Source: Cloeon dipterum (Eukaryota; Arthropoda; Insecta; Ephemeroptera; Baetidae). From it: 64,000 nucleotides of DNA. This document shows positions 51,479-63,307 of the stretch, in pieces. The stretch's first letter is position 1; each line of letters starts with the position of its first letter. Position numbers and translations under genes: made by a program. Under the pieces are notes generated by a model that had not been told where the DNA came from, searched no databases, and saw nothing but the letters and a program-made list of their open reading frames with translations. The stretch lies in assembly GCF_949628265.1 (NCBI RefSeq), contig NC_088787.1, forward strand, positions 9,600,501 through 9,664,500, written 5' to 3'.

Positions 51479-54248
51479 TCACATGTACCCTTTGATGAAA
51501 GGAAGTCCAGTTGGGACCTTTTGCTGGTACTGGTAATACTGGTCGCCGAAAAAGTTGAGGAGGGAAACTTCTTCGACCAGCACCCTCGTTTGGAAAAACT
51601 TCCAGGAGGCGAGTGTGTACGCCAGTAGGCAGACAGGGTTGCAAAGCATCAGCTAAAGAGGACAGAACAAAATATTTTTTTCTTAAAAATTCGATTTTGA
51701 AAGGAGAAAAATAAAGAGCAATTTTCATTGCAAAGGGTTCATTGAATTTAATTTTTAATTAATACAATTTCTTTAAAAAGGCAAAGATCAGATCAGTGCA
51801 ATTTTGCTGACTTTGTTAAGAAAATAGAACGGTTTTTTGCTGGATATTGATTTCTCTTGTCGCAATCTATCCAACGTTGTGCGAATTTGAGGTAAATTTT
51901 CTATCTGGCGAAAAAATCACGGTTTTCAATAGTTCTCAATTATTCTTTTAACTTCCGAGCCAATTTTCTAAACAAATTGAAACGGTAGGCCAGGAAAATA
52001 TAAGCTCTTTTCCCAATTTTAAGAAAATTGTTATTATTTTTCATACCTGTGTGCCGACGGACCAAACGAACCAGCCGACGTAGCTGGGATGTCTGCAAAT
52101 GGCGTACACTCCATTCGTGACTAGCTGGTGTCCATCCTCGCGGACACTCTGGACAATGTGGTTGAAGTTAGTCTTGGCGGTCATCATTGCTGCTTTGCGC
52201 AGAACCTCGCCAGCAGCGCACATCATCACTCCGATGAGGACGACGGGCCAAAACTCCTTTAATTCTGGATTTTAAGGGTTAATTTTGCTGTTGAGGGGTT
52301 TTTTATGTCAAAGGGCTAACCAGGCAGCAGCCATCTTTCGAGGAAAAACTCGATCCAGCTGGCAAGAGCGGCGATTCCGTATTCCTTGCTGTGGTTGAGC
52401 AAAAACGAGTCGAGGGAGAGCGTACGAGCGTTGACCAAAGCGGTCACCAGAAATTCGGAGTAGTGGAATATTGCCATTGTTATCATGTACCTGAAAATAA
52501 TAAAAAGGGCTGGAATGGTCCTTAAAAATGGACGTTGGGATGTTAAGACGATGGACTATTTCTTGCTGTGCGTCTGATTTATTTTTAGACGCCAAAGGAG
52601 CTGAAATCACGCAATTTAATGTATTTTAAGCCATCTTAATTTAATACATCTAAAACTTAATGCGTGATGAAATGAAGACATGTGTATTTGAAACTTTCTA
52701 TATTTCCAGTATTTGAGACTTTTTAAAAAAATATATTTTCAAGTGATTTTTCCGTAATTGACGGAGATATTTTTAGAAACCTGTTAAAAATAAAAAGAGA
52801 AACAGGAAATAATGTTTAAATTTAATACTAGTTGATTTCCTTTGGATTTAAATGAAATTTTTTCATAAGATTGTCTTATTTTAATTAGAAAAAGATGCAT
52901 AGGTTTGAAGCTAAAATTTCATTAGAGAAAATTGCTTGAAAAAACAAAATAAAAAAATGTCATTTCGCCTTTTTTTTAATAATTATAATTTGCCAGTGAA
53001 ACCATTCTGGAATTAAACTTCATAGCTATTTTAGGAAGCTAAAAGTATAAAAGAATTATTGCAATCTCCAACATTGTGAAAATAAGCAAGAAAATAATTA
53101 CTAAAATAAATTGGGAAAACAGTCCAAAGGCTAAATGCTATAGTTACGCTATAAAAACCGCTGGTTTACATGCGGAAAAAACGCAAAAATTCAACAGTTT
53201 TAGATTTTCCAAACATTTTCCGCGTTTGACCCCCGAAAAGGCCACAATTTGCGCCAATTTTTAAAAATTATAAACAAAAACGAATAAAATCGGGAAGAAC
53301 CATGAATTAACTAATTTATTTTTGAAAAATTCAATTATTGGTCCTCTGACATTAAATATTTACGGATCGCAAGTTTTGCAAAATTGTGGTTAAACCGGCG
53401 ATTTTTTTTTGCAATGCAGCGTTTCCCATAAAATATTGAGTTTTAGCGAACCTATTTAGAAAAGGTCAAAACAAATTCTAAAATAGTAATTTTTCGTTGA
53501 AAACCCAGGGCTGCATTATTTTAAAATCCGGTATTGTCACCACTGATTTACAAATTTGACGAGTCGATTTTGAACAATTTCTTACACAAGAAAATAATTG
53601 TTAAATTTCCTTCCGCGAGAAAAATATGCAAAATTTGCGGTTACAGGTGTAAAAACTCTGCTGCTTTGTTAAGTAATAGTTTAAAAATACCCTTCCTGTC
53701 CTCATTGCCATTATTTTCTGCCTACCATGGCTCAATTCAAGGTCATGGGCAAAAAATAACAAATTATTGAAAGCATATAAGTGTAAAAAACACCTTCAAG
53801 GTATTGGTGAACATGAAAAATACATAATATATGAAACAAAAATCGGAGAAATAAAACCCTGTGCAAACTCAATAAAAAACGAGGAAACTCACAAGCCGAG
53901 GGGCCGCCAGGAAAGTGGAGCAAACACGGAAATGAGGCATCCCGTCGAAAAAACAGTCCCCAAGAAGGTGGCCCTCACTGCAATCTAAATTCAATTTATC
54001 AATCAATAAAATCAAAAGCGGCAGTTAAATCAATTTCTCTCTCTGCTTACCTGGTAGTGGTACCCTTGGTGGACGAGGCGCAGGTAAAGGTTGACGAGCA
54101 CGTAATTGCCGAGCAGCAGCACGGGCGTGTAGGCGCGCACCAGTTGAACCGCCTCCTCGTCCGCCAGCAGGGACACGACCGCGAGCAGGCTCAGGCAGCC
54201 AGACAGCAGGAAGCTGGACAGGCTGAGGTGTGCGTTGGACACGGCCAT
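51479..54248 (-). CDS. ICMT: Protein-S-isoprenylcysteine O-methyltransferase
   Basis: Five exons on the minus strand: 54248-54051, 53984-53893, 52490-52321, 52264-52047, 51652-51479; 283 aa, the usual length. The enzyme methylates the carboxyl of prenylated cysteines on Ras, Rho and lamin-type CaaX proteins, using S-adenosylmethionine at the ER membrane. Diagnostic segments: IAVRATFLG (67-75), IFHYSEFLVTA and SLDSFLLNHS in exon 3, LRKAAMMTAKTNFNH (175-189), the SAM-site motif RHPSYVGWFVWSVGTQ (211-226), and the C-terminal VPTGLPFIKG. Several hydrophobic helices cover the N-terminal half. The exon 2 acceptor was set at 53984, not at the next AG, because it keeps the frame and gives IAVR as in the family. 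The gene is head to head with HACL1 and tail to tail with ABCD. Confidence 0.96.
51848..51884 (-). repeat. Relic of the TTAA-MITE core in ICMT intron 4
   Basis: Reverse complement reads TCGCACAACGTTGGATA and then GATTGCGACAAGAGAAATCA. It matches the core at 14943-14984 and the central part of the TTAA MITEs. Confidence 0.6.
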
Positions 54249-55015
54249 CGCTCGCACCGCGGCGACTCACTCCATTGACGCAAAAATGATAACAAAACAA
54301 CTTCAAGCGCCGACACGCGCCTAAGCCGACACCCCTTTTGCTTTTGCGGCCTTTACCTTGTCAATTTGTCACTTTGGTAACAATAACAACAAAGAAGAGA
54401 AGGATTGAGAACGGAGAGTTATATTGCAAAATGCAAAATAGTGCCCGCGAGTTGCGAAAAGAGACGCCTGGGACAAGTTGAAATCGAAAATCGCGGTGTG
54501 TTCGCTGTTCAGCTCATTGGAAGGCACTGCAGTAGGGTGTGCATAGAGGAGACAAACGTTATTGGACTTTTTTCATAGGAAGAATTCCCAAAACCATCAA
54601 AAAGTAAAGAAAATTTAAATGAAAAGCATAAATTAAAATTACAGGATTGAGGTTTTAAAAATAGTTTTTTGTTTAACAGAATTTTCCTCAAGTACATACT
54701 CGAATTCTTTCACTACACCCCTAAAGGACAGCTGACAAGATAAACAAAACAAACTGGCATGATAAGGCAAAAGGAATTATTAGTGGATTTTGACCTTTTG
54801 GACCTGAACAGTGCAAGCCGTGCACCTCCCATTGTGATGTGATTTTCTTTATCAATCGAGTTGCTTATTTTTAATCTCACGACCTTTTGTCGCAACACGT
54901 TAATCGGCCTGAACATCAAGGTTTGCATTGGAATTCTTTCATAAAATCACAAAATCAGCGAAAGCAATTTAACCGATTTGTATGATAATTACCGCAGATT
55001 TAAATCAATTCTGCG
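54249..55015. promoter_or_regulatory. Bidirectional promoter region ICMT / HACL1
   Basis: 767 bp separate the two start codons of divergent genes. The ICMT side is GC-rich without TATA; the HACL1 side is AT-rich. At 54791-54805 TGACCTTTTGGACCT is, on the minus strand, two nuclear-receptor half-sites AGGTCC and AGGTCA spaced by three bases. A shared promoter is inference from spacing. Confidence 0.5.
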
Positions 55016-58000
55016 ATGGCTGAGGAAGTTGATGGAAACACCATTTTGGCTGAAGCTCTGAGAGAGCAGGTGTGTTGTTATTTTCCCAATACTGTCCTTG
55101 AATTGATAATTTCCATAATTTTTGTAGGGAGTCGAGATCGTTTTCGGGATTGTCGGCGTGCCGGTGATCGAGCTGAGCATGGCTATGCAGCAGGCGGGAG
55201 TGCAGTTCGTCGGCATGCGAAACGAGCAGGCCGCCTGCTACGCGGCCCAGGCGTGGGGCTTCCTCACGCAGCGTCCGGCGGCCTGTCTCGTCGTGTCCGG
55301 TCCAGGCGTGCTGCACGCCGTCGCTGGACTTGCCAACGCCAAGATCAATGCTTGGTAAATGTTGAATTACCTGCTAGAGAGGAGCATGTTGTCATTTTGG
55401 TCCTCAAATTCACAATCAGGCCGGTGCTGTTGCTTGGAGGGGCGTGTCCGCAGGACCATGAGGCCGTCGGCGGCTTTCAGGAGTATCCGCAGGTGGGTTT
55501 ATCATGATAGAAAAATTATGGAATTTTCATCTCACTTAAATTAATTCTGATATCATTTAAATAATAAATAAATAAAATTAGAACAATTTTGAAAGCTGAT
55601 GCGACAAAAATCTGACATTTTTTATCGGAATGACTTTGTCCTGGTTATTTTCCTTTCTAATTTTAGATAAAATTTGACTATCTCTTAGTTTTGAGTCTTG
55701 ACTCATTTTTGCGCATTTGCCAAATTTATCTTTTAAACGGTTAAAAAAATAATAAATAAACCTAGAGTTGATTTTCCCCAGGTGGAGTCGTGCAGCCTGC
55801 ACTGCAAGTACTCAGGCAAGCCTGGCGGCGCGGCGCTGATCCCTCAGCACGTGGCCAAGGCAGTCAGGGCAACGACGCACGGCCGACCTGGCGCCGCCTA
55901 CCTCGACCTGTCGGCCAACGTTTTGACGCAGCAGGTGAGCTGGGACAACGTGCAGTTGGCTCCACGCTGTCCACCTCCGCCTGTCACGCTGCCCAGCCCT
56001 CAGGACGTAAGCAGGGCAGCTGAACTCCTACTTCAGGCAAACGTAAGATTTTTTTAAATAAAATATATTTGGTAATAAAAGAATAAATAATATTTTAGCT
56101 GTATATTATGTATAATGAATATTTCATATTTTTGTATTATGATTTTCCCTTTAATTTATAATTTTATTTTGAACCCAATTAGATAATCCTCACATAAGAT
56201 TAAAATTATTCCAAAAAATATTTAAATGTGCATGAGACAATAAATTTGATTGTTGTGCATTGTAAAATTATTAATTTTCAATTAAAACAATCTTATTTTT
56301 ATGATTTAGAGACCGTTGATGATCGTAGGCCCAAGCGGTGCTTACTGGCGTTGCGAGGAGGCCGTGGTGAAAATGGCAGAGACATTCAGGCTTCCAGTGC
56401 TGACGGCACCGCTGGCCAAGGGCATGATTCCCGACGAACACGCACAGAACGTCGGCACGGCCCGCAGCCTCGCGTTGCAGCAGGCCGATGTTGTCCTGTT
56501 GGTCGGCAACCAGCTCAACTGGCAAATGCACTTCGGACGACCGCCCAGGTTCAGTCCTGACGTCAAATTTATCCAGGTAGCAACAAAATATTATAACTTA
56601 TTGGCCCAAACTTTAACTTGAATAAATATTTCACTGGCTATAATTCAAAATCAAATTATTTTCTTGATTTTGAGTGTTGATTACAATTTTTTACTATTTT
56701 AATTCCAGCCAAATCAGACAAATTATCGGCTTGTTGCACTCCTTTGGCTGCTAATTAGAGCTATCACTTGACCATAAATTTTGCAAAATCAATTCAAGTA
56801 GGAGAGATAGATAGAAACCATTTTTCAACTAATTTTTCCAATTCATTTTTTCAATCCTTCATTTTGCATGTAATATTTAGCTTGAAGTGGACCCCAACGA
56901 TTTGCACGAGAGCGTCCTCGCGTCTGTGCCTGTTGGTGGAGACCTTTCCGCAAGCCTAAACGCCCTGACGTCAGCCCTTCAGGGCCGTTGGACCGTCTCC
57001 AAGCTGTGGTGGCTGGAATTGGACGCGGCCATTGCCAAGAACAAGAAGTCTGTTGTCGTGAGTCTCGATTTTTTTTATTTCTTTATTGGTTTTTCCACCA
57101 GTTGACAAAAATACACCAACTTCCCGTAGCAGTTCCTGATCGCGATGGTCAATCTAAGTGTGCTGTTGATGTTTTTGTTGTACTTGATTTCGTTCGTCAG
57201 CACCAAGCACTCGTCGTTGGCGCTGGTTTGGTTGATCTCTGGACTGAAGCTTTTTGGTGACATAGTCACGTCTGATCCGCACCACCTGAGAGAAATAACT
57301 TTGATAATTATAACACACATCTAAAAAAGGCGACTTTTAAATTTTAAATATTTTGAGTCATTAATATTCTAGACTGCTGAAGAAAACTGATAATTTTCTT
57401 CTTTAGTAATGTGAAAGTTCAAATCAAAGTTGAGAGAAAAAAATAAATCAACCTAAATGTTTTATCACAACCAAGCATGCTTCCTCCAATCCAAATATCA
57501 TTGATATTTTCTCTTGATGCCCATTCTAAAAATACGGTTAGTTTGAAATTTAAAAAATTTAATTTTTTAGAGCTGATTACCAGCCAAAAATCTGCTGTAC
57601 AAACATTCACTCTGATTGTAATTTGTAATTTCGGCGAGCTGCAGCCCCAAAGATCTGCACGACCTGACAGCCCCCCAAAACGTTGCAGGTTCCTGAAATA
57701 TTTTATCTCTTTACGTGCTAAAAATTTAATTTTCATGAAGCAAATAATACAAATCCTTCTGGTAATACGAATACACCGCCGCAATCTTCGCTGGTTGGGA
57801 TGTCTTTCGGAAAAGCTTCAAATTTTTAAATATTCGTTAGGAATTTTCATGCAAACTTATTTTCAATGCGCAGAAAAAGATTGTCAATTTATATGTCTTT
57901 TTAGTTGCTGTTTGAAATAATTTTCGCTTTTTACCTTTCCGGATATCAGCAATTGAGCGAAGAAAGTAGTTCTATATAGCGAAACAAAAATACAATTGAA

Positions 58001-61000
58001 GATTTTTTTAAATTTAAAGACGCTAATCAACACACATCGACTGTTTCCGGAGGTATAGAGGGGCAAGAAGGGTTGCAGGTCATTTTTGTCTCCAGACTGT
58101 TTTCGGAATAAACAGTGTCGTTGGTGTACTGCCACACAGGCTGCGAAATCGTCATTTGATTAAATTCTTCCAACTGTAGAGAAACACCAAAAAGCTACCA
58201 TGCACACGAAATACTTTTCCTCGTCGCAGTTTGCCGCGGACACAATCACTTTGTCGTCTTTGAATTCGTAAGCGACGCACGTCTTATTTTGCTCCTCTCG
58301 CAACGTGTGCGTTCCGACGTTTCCGAATGGGCAAGCGATGTACTGGTTGCTACCGTTCAATAGCAGCGTTTCCAGTGACCAAAAAGACATTCCGTTGTAC
58401 TTTTCTGCGTAAATTTTAAAATTAAATCCGTGAATCGAGAAGGAAAAATGGACATAAATCAAAACTAGATTGAATAATTTTTAGAATAATTTACTGGGTT
58501 TGTTAAAATCAGGATTAATCGAGTCTAGTCCGTTCATCAGAATAGGATAGAGTTGCAGACCCATTGCACAGCACTCCCTAATAGCTCGGTTGAAGGTTAG
58601 CTGCGAGAAAAATTCTCAGAGTTTCAAAAATTCAAATAAACATGAGAGATATTTTTAAAGGCAAGCAAGTCTGATAAAACCATGATGTTTTTTTTAAAGT
58701 AGCTTTCTGGATTCTTTTAAAATTAATGCTGAATAGAATTAGTTATTAGTACCTTTACTTTTCCAACGGTGCATGGTGTCTTTGATTTAGCAAAAAGTGG
58801 GGTAGTTTCGTGTCTGTCATGCACTGCAACAATCAAGTTTTAATTTTACCACATTTCAAAATAAACAATTTTTTAATTCATTTTGGATTAGTCATTATGA
58901 ATGTAGTTTTTATTTTCATACCTGCAATCAGGTCTGGTTTAAATCTGAAGAATTTGGAGAACTGAAATTTGGATTTTTAGAATATTAGCCGAAAATAATT
59001 CTACTTCATTACATCCACGAAACACTCGAAAGCTGGGCACTTTGGGTGGTTGATAATCGAGAACTTTGGCGCAGTTTTCCCCTTCAGAGTCAACTCAATT
59101 AATATTGAAATTCATTCAAGCCTCTGAATGAAAATCATACCTCGCAAATGAAGCGGTACTTGGCAGCGCAAAATTCCTCCGTCAGCAGATCTTTGTCGGC
59201 GTTCATGATAAAGCAATTTTTGTTGACGCTGTCGTCTCTGGTTGAGGAAAACATGCCTCTCGTCATGTTGAAAGACACGATTTCGCCAGTGCCACACCAC
59301 ACGATTCTATTTCTGCAACCAAAGTCGGTTGCTGAAGTCCAAAATGTGCGAGATTTGACCACCATATTTTCTGGACGAGCATCTGTTTCATAAAAATAAG
59401 CATGAAATTTATTATGGCCTTGTAAATTTGCAAATGAAGTTAAAAAAAGAGAAAAAATTTATTCTTTTGAGCAATTATTTTTAACGAGTTTTGATCGGAA
59501 AGGAAATATCCTCACCCCGAGCTAATTCTCTAATGCATTTGAATTTTTCGGCCGTTTCGATACTGACAAGCTGCAAACCAAATTTCGAGCAAAAATCTTG
59601 GGCGCGCCCATACGTCTCCTAGTTTGTGCATAATTCGATAATTCTGTTCAATCTGAGCGAAAAAATAAGAGTTACCGCGGTTTGCGAAAAGTACAAGAAA
59701 CTGCCGCATCCTCTACTTCGTACGCCTTGATTGAATTGAGGAACAAAAACTGAAGGAAATTAAATTAACTGCTTTTTAGATATTGTTCCTTCTAATTAAT
59801 TATCATCTCACCTGTGTCCACAGATCTTTGTGAAATCTGAAAATGAAATTAAGCGTACAGTAAAAACTATTTTTTGCTTCTTAAAAAACGTCAAGTAGGA
59901 CAGGTGCGTGAGAAAATGAAGAGTTTTCCACGCGAATCAGATTTGAATCTCACGTGCGGCTCCATCCAGAATGAAGAATAACAATAGGGCGTGCAGGTGC
60001 TGTTCTGCACTGCTTTCTCTTTGCAAAGATATCGCACGCATTGCTGTGGGATAGAGCAGAGAAATCGATTTCGCGACTTGCAGTCGTCTTCCCAGACCGA
60101 TTCCACGTCGAACGGCTTTGAGGCAAAGCACAAAATCCGCGACGAGTTGTTAGGAAGGCGCTGAATCTGCTGCGAGGACCAAAACTTGGCTCCATCTACC
60201 GATTAATTTAAATTAATTTAAGTTTAATTTTCTGGTCTGATTGAATTGCATTTCCAGATTAAGTCCAACACGTCAGAATTGTTTTCAAAAGTGGCGAGCG
60301 CAAAGCCAAGTCGACGGCAAAACTTATCAGCTCCGAAAATCATTTCCTATTGAGGCTAATTGAGTTAAAATTTTGTTTTTTCAAAAGTGTTTCAAATACA
60401 TTTCGCTCCTGAGGAATGTAGTAAAATGAGCCATTGACTTTGAAAACCCATTTTGGGTCAGCCTCCAGGGTTGTCGTTGAAGGCGAGCACGAAAATTTTA
60501 GCACCCAGTCGTCACTCTTTAGGTTCAAAAGAAATTGTATTCAAATTTTTCAGTTTTTTAAAAAAATACCGTTTTGGAACATTCAACTGGATCGCTGAAT
60601 ATTTTGTTGAAGACGTGTGGAATTTGTGGTGGTGGAGGAGTGACACATTTGTTCAAAAAGCACTGCATCACTGGCGTGTTTATATCGCGGAACCATGATT
60701 TTTCTGACATAAAATTTGTTTTAGAAATAAAGATGCCAAAAGATCTGGTCGTCACCTCCGATAGCTAAATCTCTGAAAATGAAGTCGCTGTCCGCATCCA
60801 ACGCACACTGTAAATCAAACTTGACGAAACATTGTTTTACGAATCAAGACGATCTTACAATTAGAAAAGTTAGTAGCACAAACGCAGCTGGCTGCATTTT
60901 GTGGCTCGTGTTGCATCGACGAACTAATCGGAAGTGTCGTGCCGCTTTTTGCTTCCGTTCCCCGTCAGCCCAAACGCAGAAATTTAGATGGATGTTGGGA

Positions 61001-63079
61001 GGTATTTACTACTCGATTTGTCATTATATGGATTTCAAAAACTCCGTGGGATGAAAAGAAATTTTCGAAACACTTTTTGATGAGCAAGAAATTCCAAAAG
61101 AAAAAAAAACAATTTTTCATTTAGTTTTGCGTCAGAGGAACATTTTTAATTTATAATATAATAAAAATATTATTTATTTCCACATTTTCATTATTCTTGA
61201 TGGGCATAAAAAACACATATGACACCTTCCTCGTTGATTTTAGGATTTTTTGATTGTTTTTAATAAACTGTTTTCGCGTATCAGTTCCGAGCTACATAAA
61301 TTACTCTCAAATTAACTTGGATGATGTTTAGTTATTCGTTTTCCTATATGTATATGAATGCAACGAATGGAACGTATTACTCACGAGCATTAGTCATTCC
61401 TTTGTTTAGTTGTTTATTTATTTCATGCACGTTTTTTTAACTTTAAAGTGATTAATATTTTTCTCGGGTGCTAATTTCAATCAAAATTTGAAGCAATATA
61501 AAATATCAATTTTTAACGTTTCAGAGCATGTGCTTGGATGTGTCGACCCCTCTGAACTACTACGCCGTGTTCCACCACCTGCAGGAACTGCTGCCTAAAG
61601 GTAAATAAAATCGAAATTTCATTTTTACACAGTATTTCAATCATAAAAACGCTCGATAGATTGCATGATTGTGAGCGAAGGTGCCAACACTATGGACATT
61701 GGCCGCACCATCCTGCTGCACAACAAGCCGCGACACAGACTGGACGCAGGTAAAATAAATTTGCATCTAAAATTTTTAATTTGAACTGTCTAAAATATCT
61801 CAATTAATGCAAAAAACATAATTTAAAAAAAAACTGTCCGAATGGGATCAAGAGACCGACTTTTTTACGTCTTAGGAATATTTGGGACGATGGGAGTAGG
61901 CCTTGGTTTCGCCATAGCTGCTGCAAAATGGACGCAAAAGTACGCACCAAACAAGAGAGTGATTTGCGTCGAAGGAGACTCTGCTTTCGGCTTTTCTGGA
62001 ATGGAGTTGGAAACTTTGTACAGGTAATTTTAATTTACATTTTAAAAAGCCGTTGGTGGAAAATTGAAAAAGACTGCGCGTCTACTTTTTTTCTTTTTTT
62101 CTACTTTTTCTACTTTTTCTACTTTTTTTCTAACATTTTTTAATGAGGTTCCATTCTTCATGTTGAATTGAAATTCCGGGCATCTTCGAAGCTAACAATA
62201 AGTTCTTTAGCGAGCTCAACCAGTTTTGGCTTTTATCCGTAGTCCTATTTCAAAATTTAGTTTTCGTGTTTAACATTTCTTAAACTTTAGGTGATTTTTG
62301 TGACTGTTATTTTTACATCCACTAAACTATTTTAATTTAAAATTTTAAGTTTCGATTTTGATTTTAAATTACTAAAATATTTATTCAGCCCAATTTATGA
62401 AAACTTTTCTTTTCAAATGAATTTTTTAATGTTTAAATTTTTAACACATTTCGTATTGTTTAGATTCAAAAAGTAATTTTATTGTGTTATTCAGTGAAAA
62501 TTTTCATACAAAAATCTCAAGAAAAAAATGCTTTTTTGTCGATTATTTCCCGAAAAAAAGAGTAATTTTCATTGGACAAAACTCCCAGCAACCCTGTAAA
62601 AAATACCCATTGCAATCTTCACAGATATAAGCTTCCTGTGATCGTGGTGGTGGTGAACAACAATGGCATCTACGGCGGATTCGAGCAGGAAATGTGGGAC
62701 GCCCTGAGAGAGGAGGGAGACTTGGCCCTCGTGTGAGTAGATTTTTCTCTTTTCTTCCGCCTGCAGATTGTAGAGTTATGCAACGCGCGTGACGTTATTC
62801 TGAAACACGTCTGTTAATCAAAATAAGGAACTGCGAGTTGACAAATAATAACATTTCAGGAGCCCACCGACCAGCCTTAGCGTCAGCGTGCGATACGAGA
62901 AAATGATGGAAATGTTCGGCAAGCAAGGTCACTTCTGCCAAACCATACCTGAGCTGCAGAAGGCTGTGACCGCCTGCCTGAAGGTGCAGGACGGGCCCAG
63001 CTTCATCAATGTCGCCATCAACCCAAGCGCGGACCGAAAACCGCAAGCACATTCCTGGCTGACAAGCTCTAAGCTGTGA
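55016..63079 (+). CDS. HACL1: 2-hydroxyacyl-CoA lyase 1, peroxisomal
   Basis: Eleven exons: 55016-55069, 55128-55354, 55420-55492, 55782-56042, 56310-56576, 56881-57057, 61525-61600, 61660-61749, 61876-62023, 62625-62732, 62860-63079; 566 aa. This thiamine-diphosphate enzyme cleaves 2-hydroxyacyl-CoAs to formyl-CoA and a shortened aldehyde in peroxisomal alpha-oxidation. Domain order: N-terminal PYR domain with FGIVGVPV (24-31) and the ThDP-activating Glu51 in [12 protein letters not shown]; a central domain ([12 protein letters not shown]); C-terminal PP domain with [26 protein letters not shown] and the ThDP/Mg motif GDSAFGFSG (442-450) to NNNG (469-472). The last three residues are SKL, a canonical PTS1 signal. 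All catalytic features are present. Intron 6 (57058-61524, 4.5 kb) hosts an antisense lectin gene. Confidence 0.97.
57074..57087 (-). terminator. Two poly(A) signals overlapping the lectin stop
   Basis: On the minus strand AATAAA occurs at 57087-57082 and again at 57079-57074, flanking and overlapping the TAA stop (57077-57075). Cleavage downstream would fall in or next to HACL1 exon 6 (ends 57057), so the lectin transcript should overlap that exon in antisense. Confidence 0.5.
57075..60897 (-). CDS. Secreted protein with four C-type lectin-like domains
   Basis: Minus strand, 21 exons: 60897-60859, 60819-60756, 60703-60570, 60516-60400, 60346-60250, 60195-59954, 59836-59812, 59749-59676, 59618-59516, 59382-59141, 59093-59005, 58944-58922, 58823-58753, 58600-58496, 58399-58199, 58173-58034, 57972-57935, 57815-57751, 57692-57581, 57525-57453, 57285-57075; 754 aa in one closed frame. 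It has an N-terminal signal peptide ([13 protein letters not shown] onward) and no membrane anchor. CTLDs lie at about 98-215, 255-378, 433-542 and 612-748, each with the Cys-x2-LG/FG helix ([24 protein letters not shown]) and the closing FxC strand (YRFICE, YFVCM, YFCQL). Each is preceded by a linker with two Cys, e.g. CFLNKC. No EPN or QPD sugar motif is seen. Intron 5 needs a GC donor, and exon 15 was started at the second AG for frame. Ligand unknown. Confidence 0.86.
62081..62135. repeat. Short tandem repeat, CTACTTTTT units
   Basis: Pyrimidine-rich run with at least four (T)CTACTTTTT units in HACL1 intron 9. Confidence 0.85.
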
Positions 63080-63152
63080 AACGTGATAAAGAAGCGATTT
63101 TTTAGTTATTGTTTGCCGCACAAATTTTACACAACTGTTGCGTGACCGTTGA

Positions 63153-63158
63153 AATAAA
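63153..63158 (+). terminator. HACL1 poly(A) signal AATAAA
   Basis: AATAAA 73 bp after the HACL1 stop, followed by T-rich sequence. It implies a short 3' UTR. Confidence 0.65.
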
Positions 63159-63307
63159 TTTTATATTTTGAAATTGCAGATTCGTTACATTTTGGCCCTG
63201 AAAACTTTGTGTTCGTAAAGATAATTTTGTTTTTCTTGAAACTGATTAGGCTTAGCATAAAATGAAAATCTTTTCCCGAGTGTTGTCAGTGTTCTGAAGC
63301 TGCTGCA

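Noticed and set aside
51450..51728. 92-codon minus-strand frame as an ICMT exon
   Set aside because: Wrong frame; the true last ICMT exon is 51652-51479 with VPTGLPFIKG before the stop.
57058..61524. Cluster of several small lectin genes or pseudogenes
   Set aside because: All 21 exons join in phase into one frame with a single signal peptide and stop, so one gene is the simpler reading.
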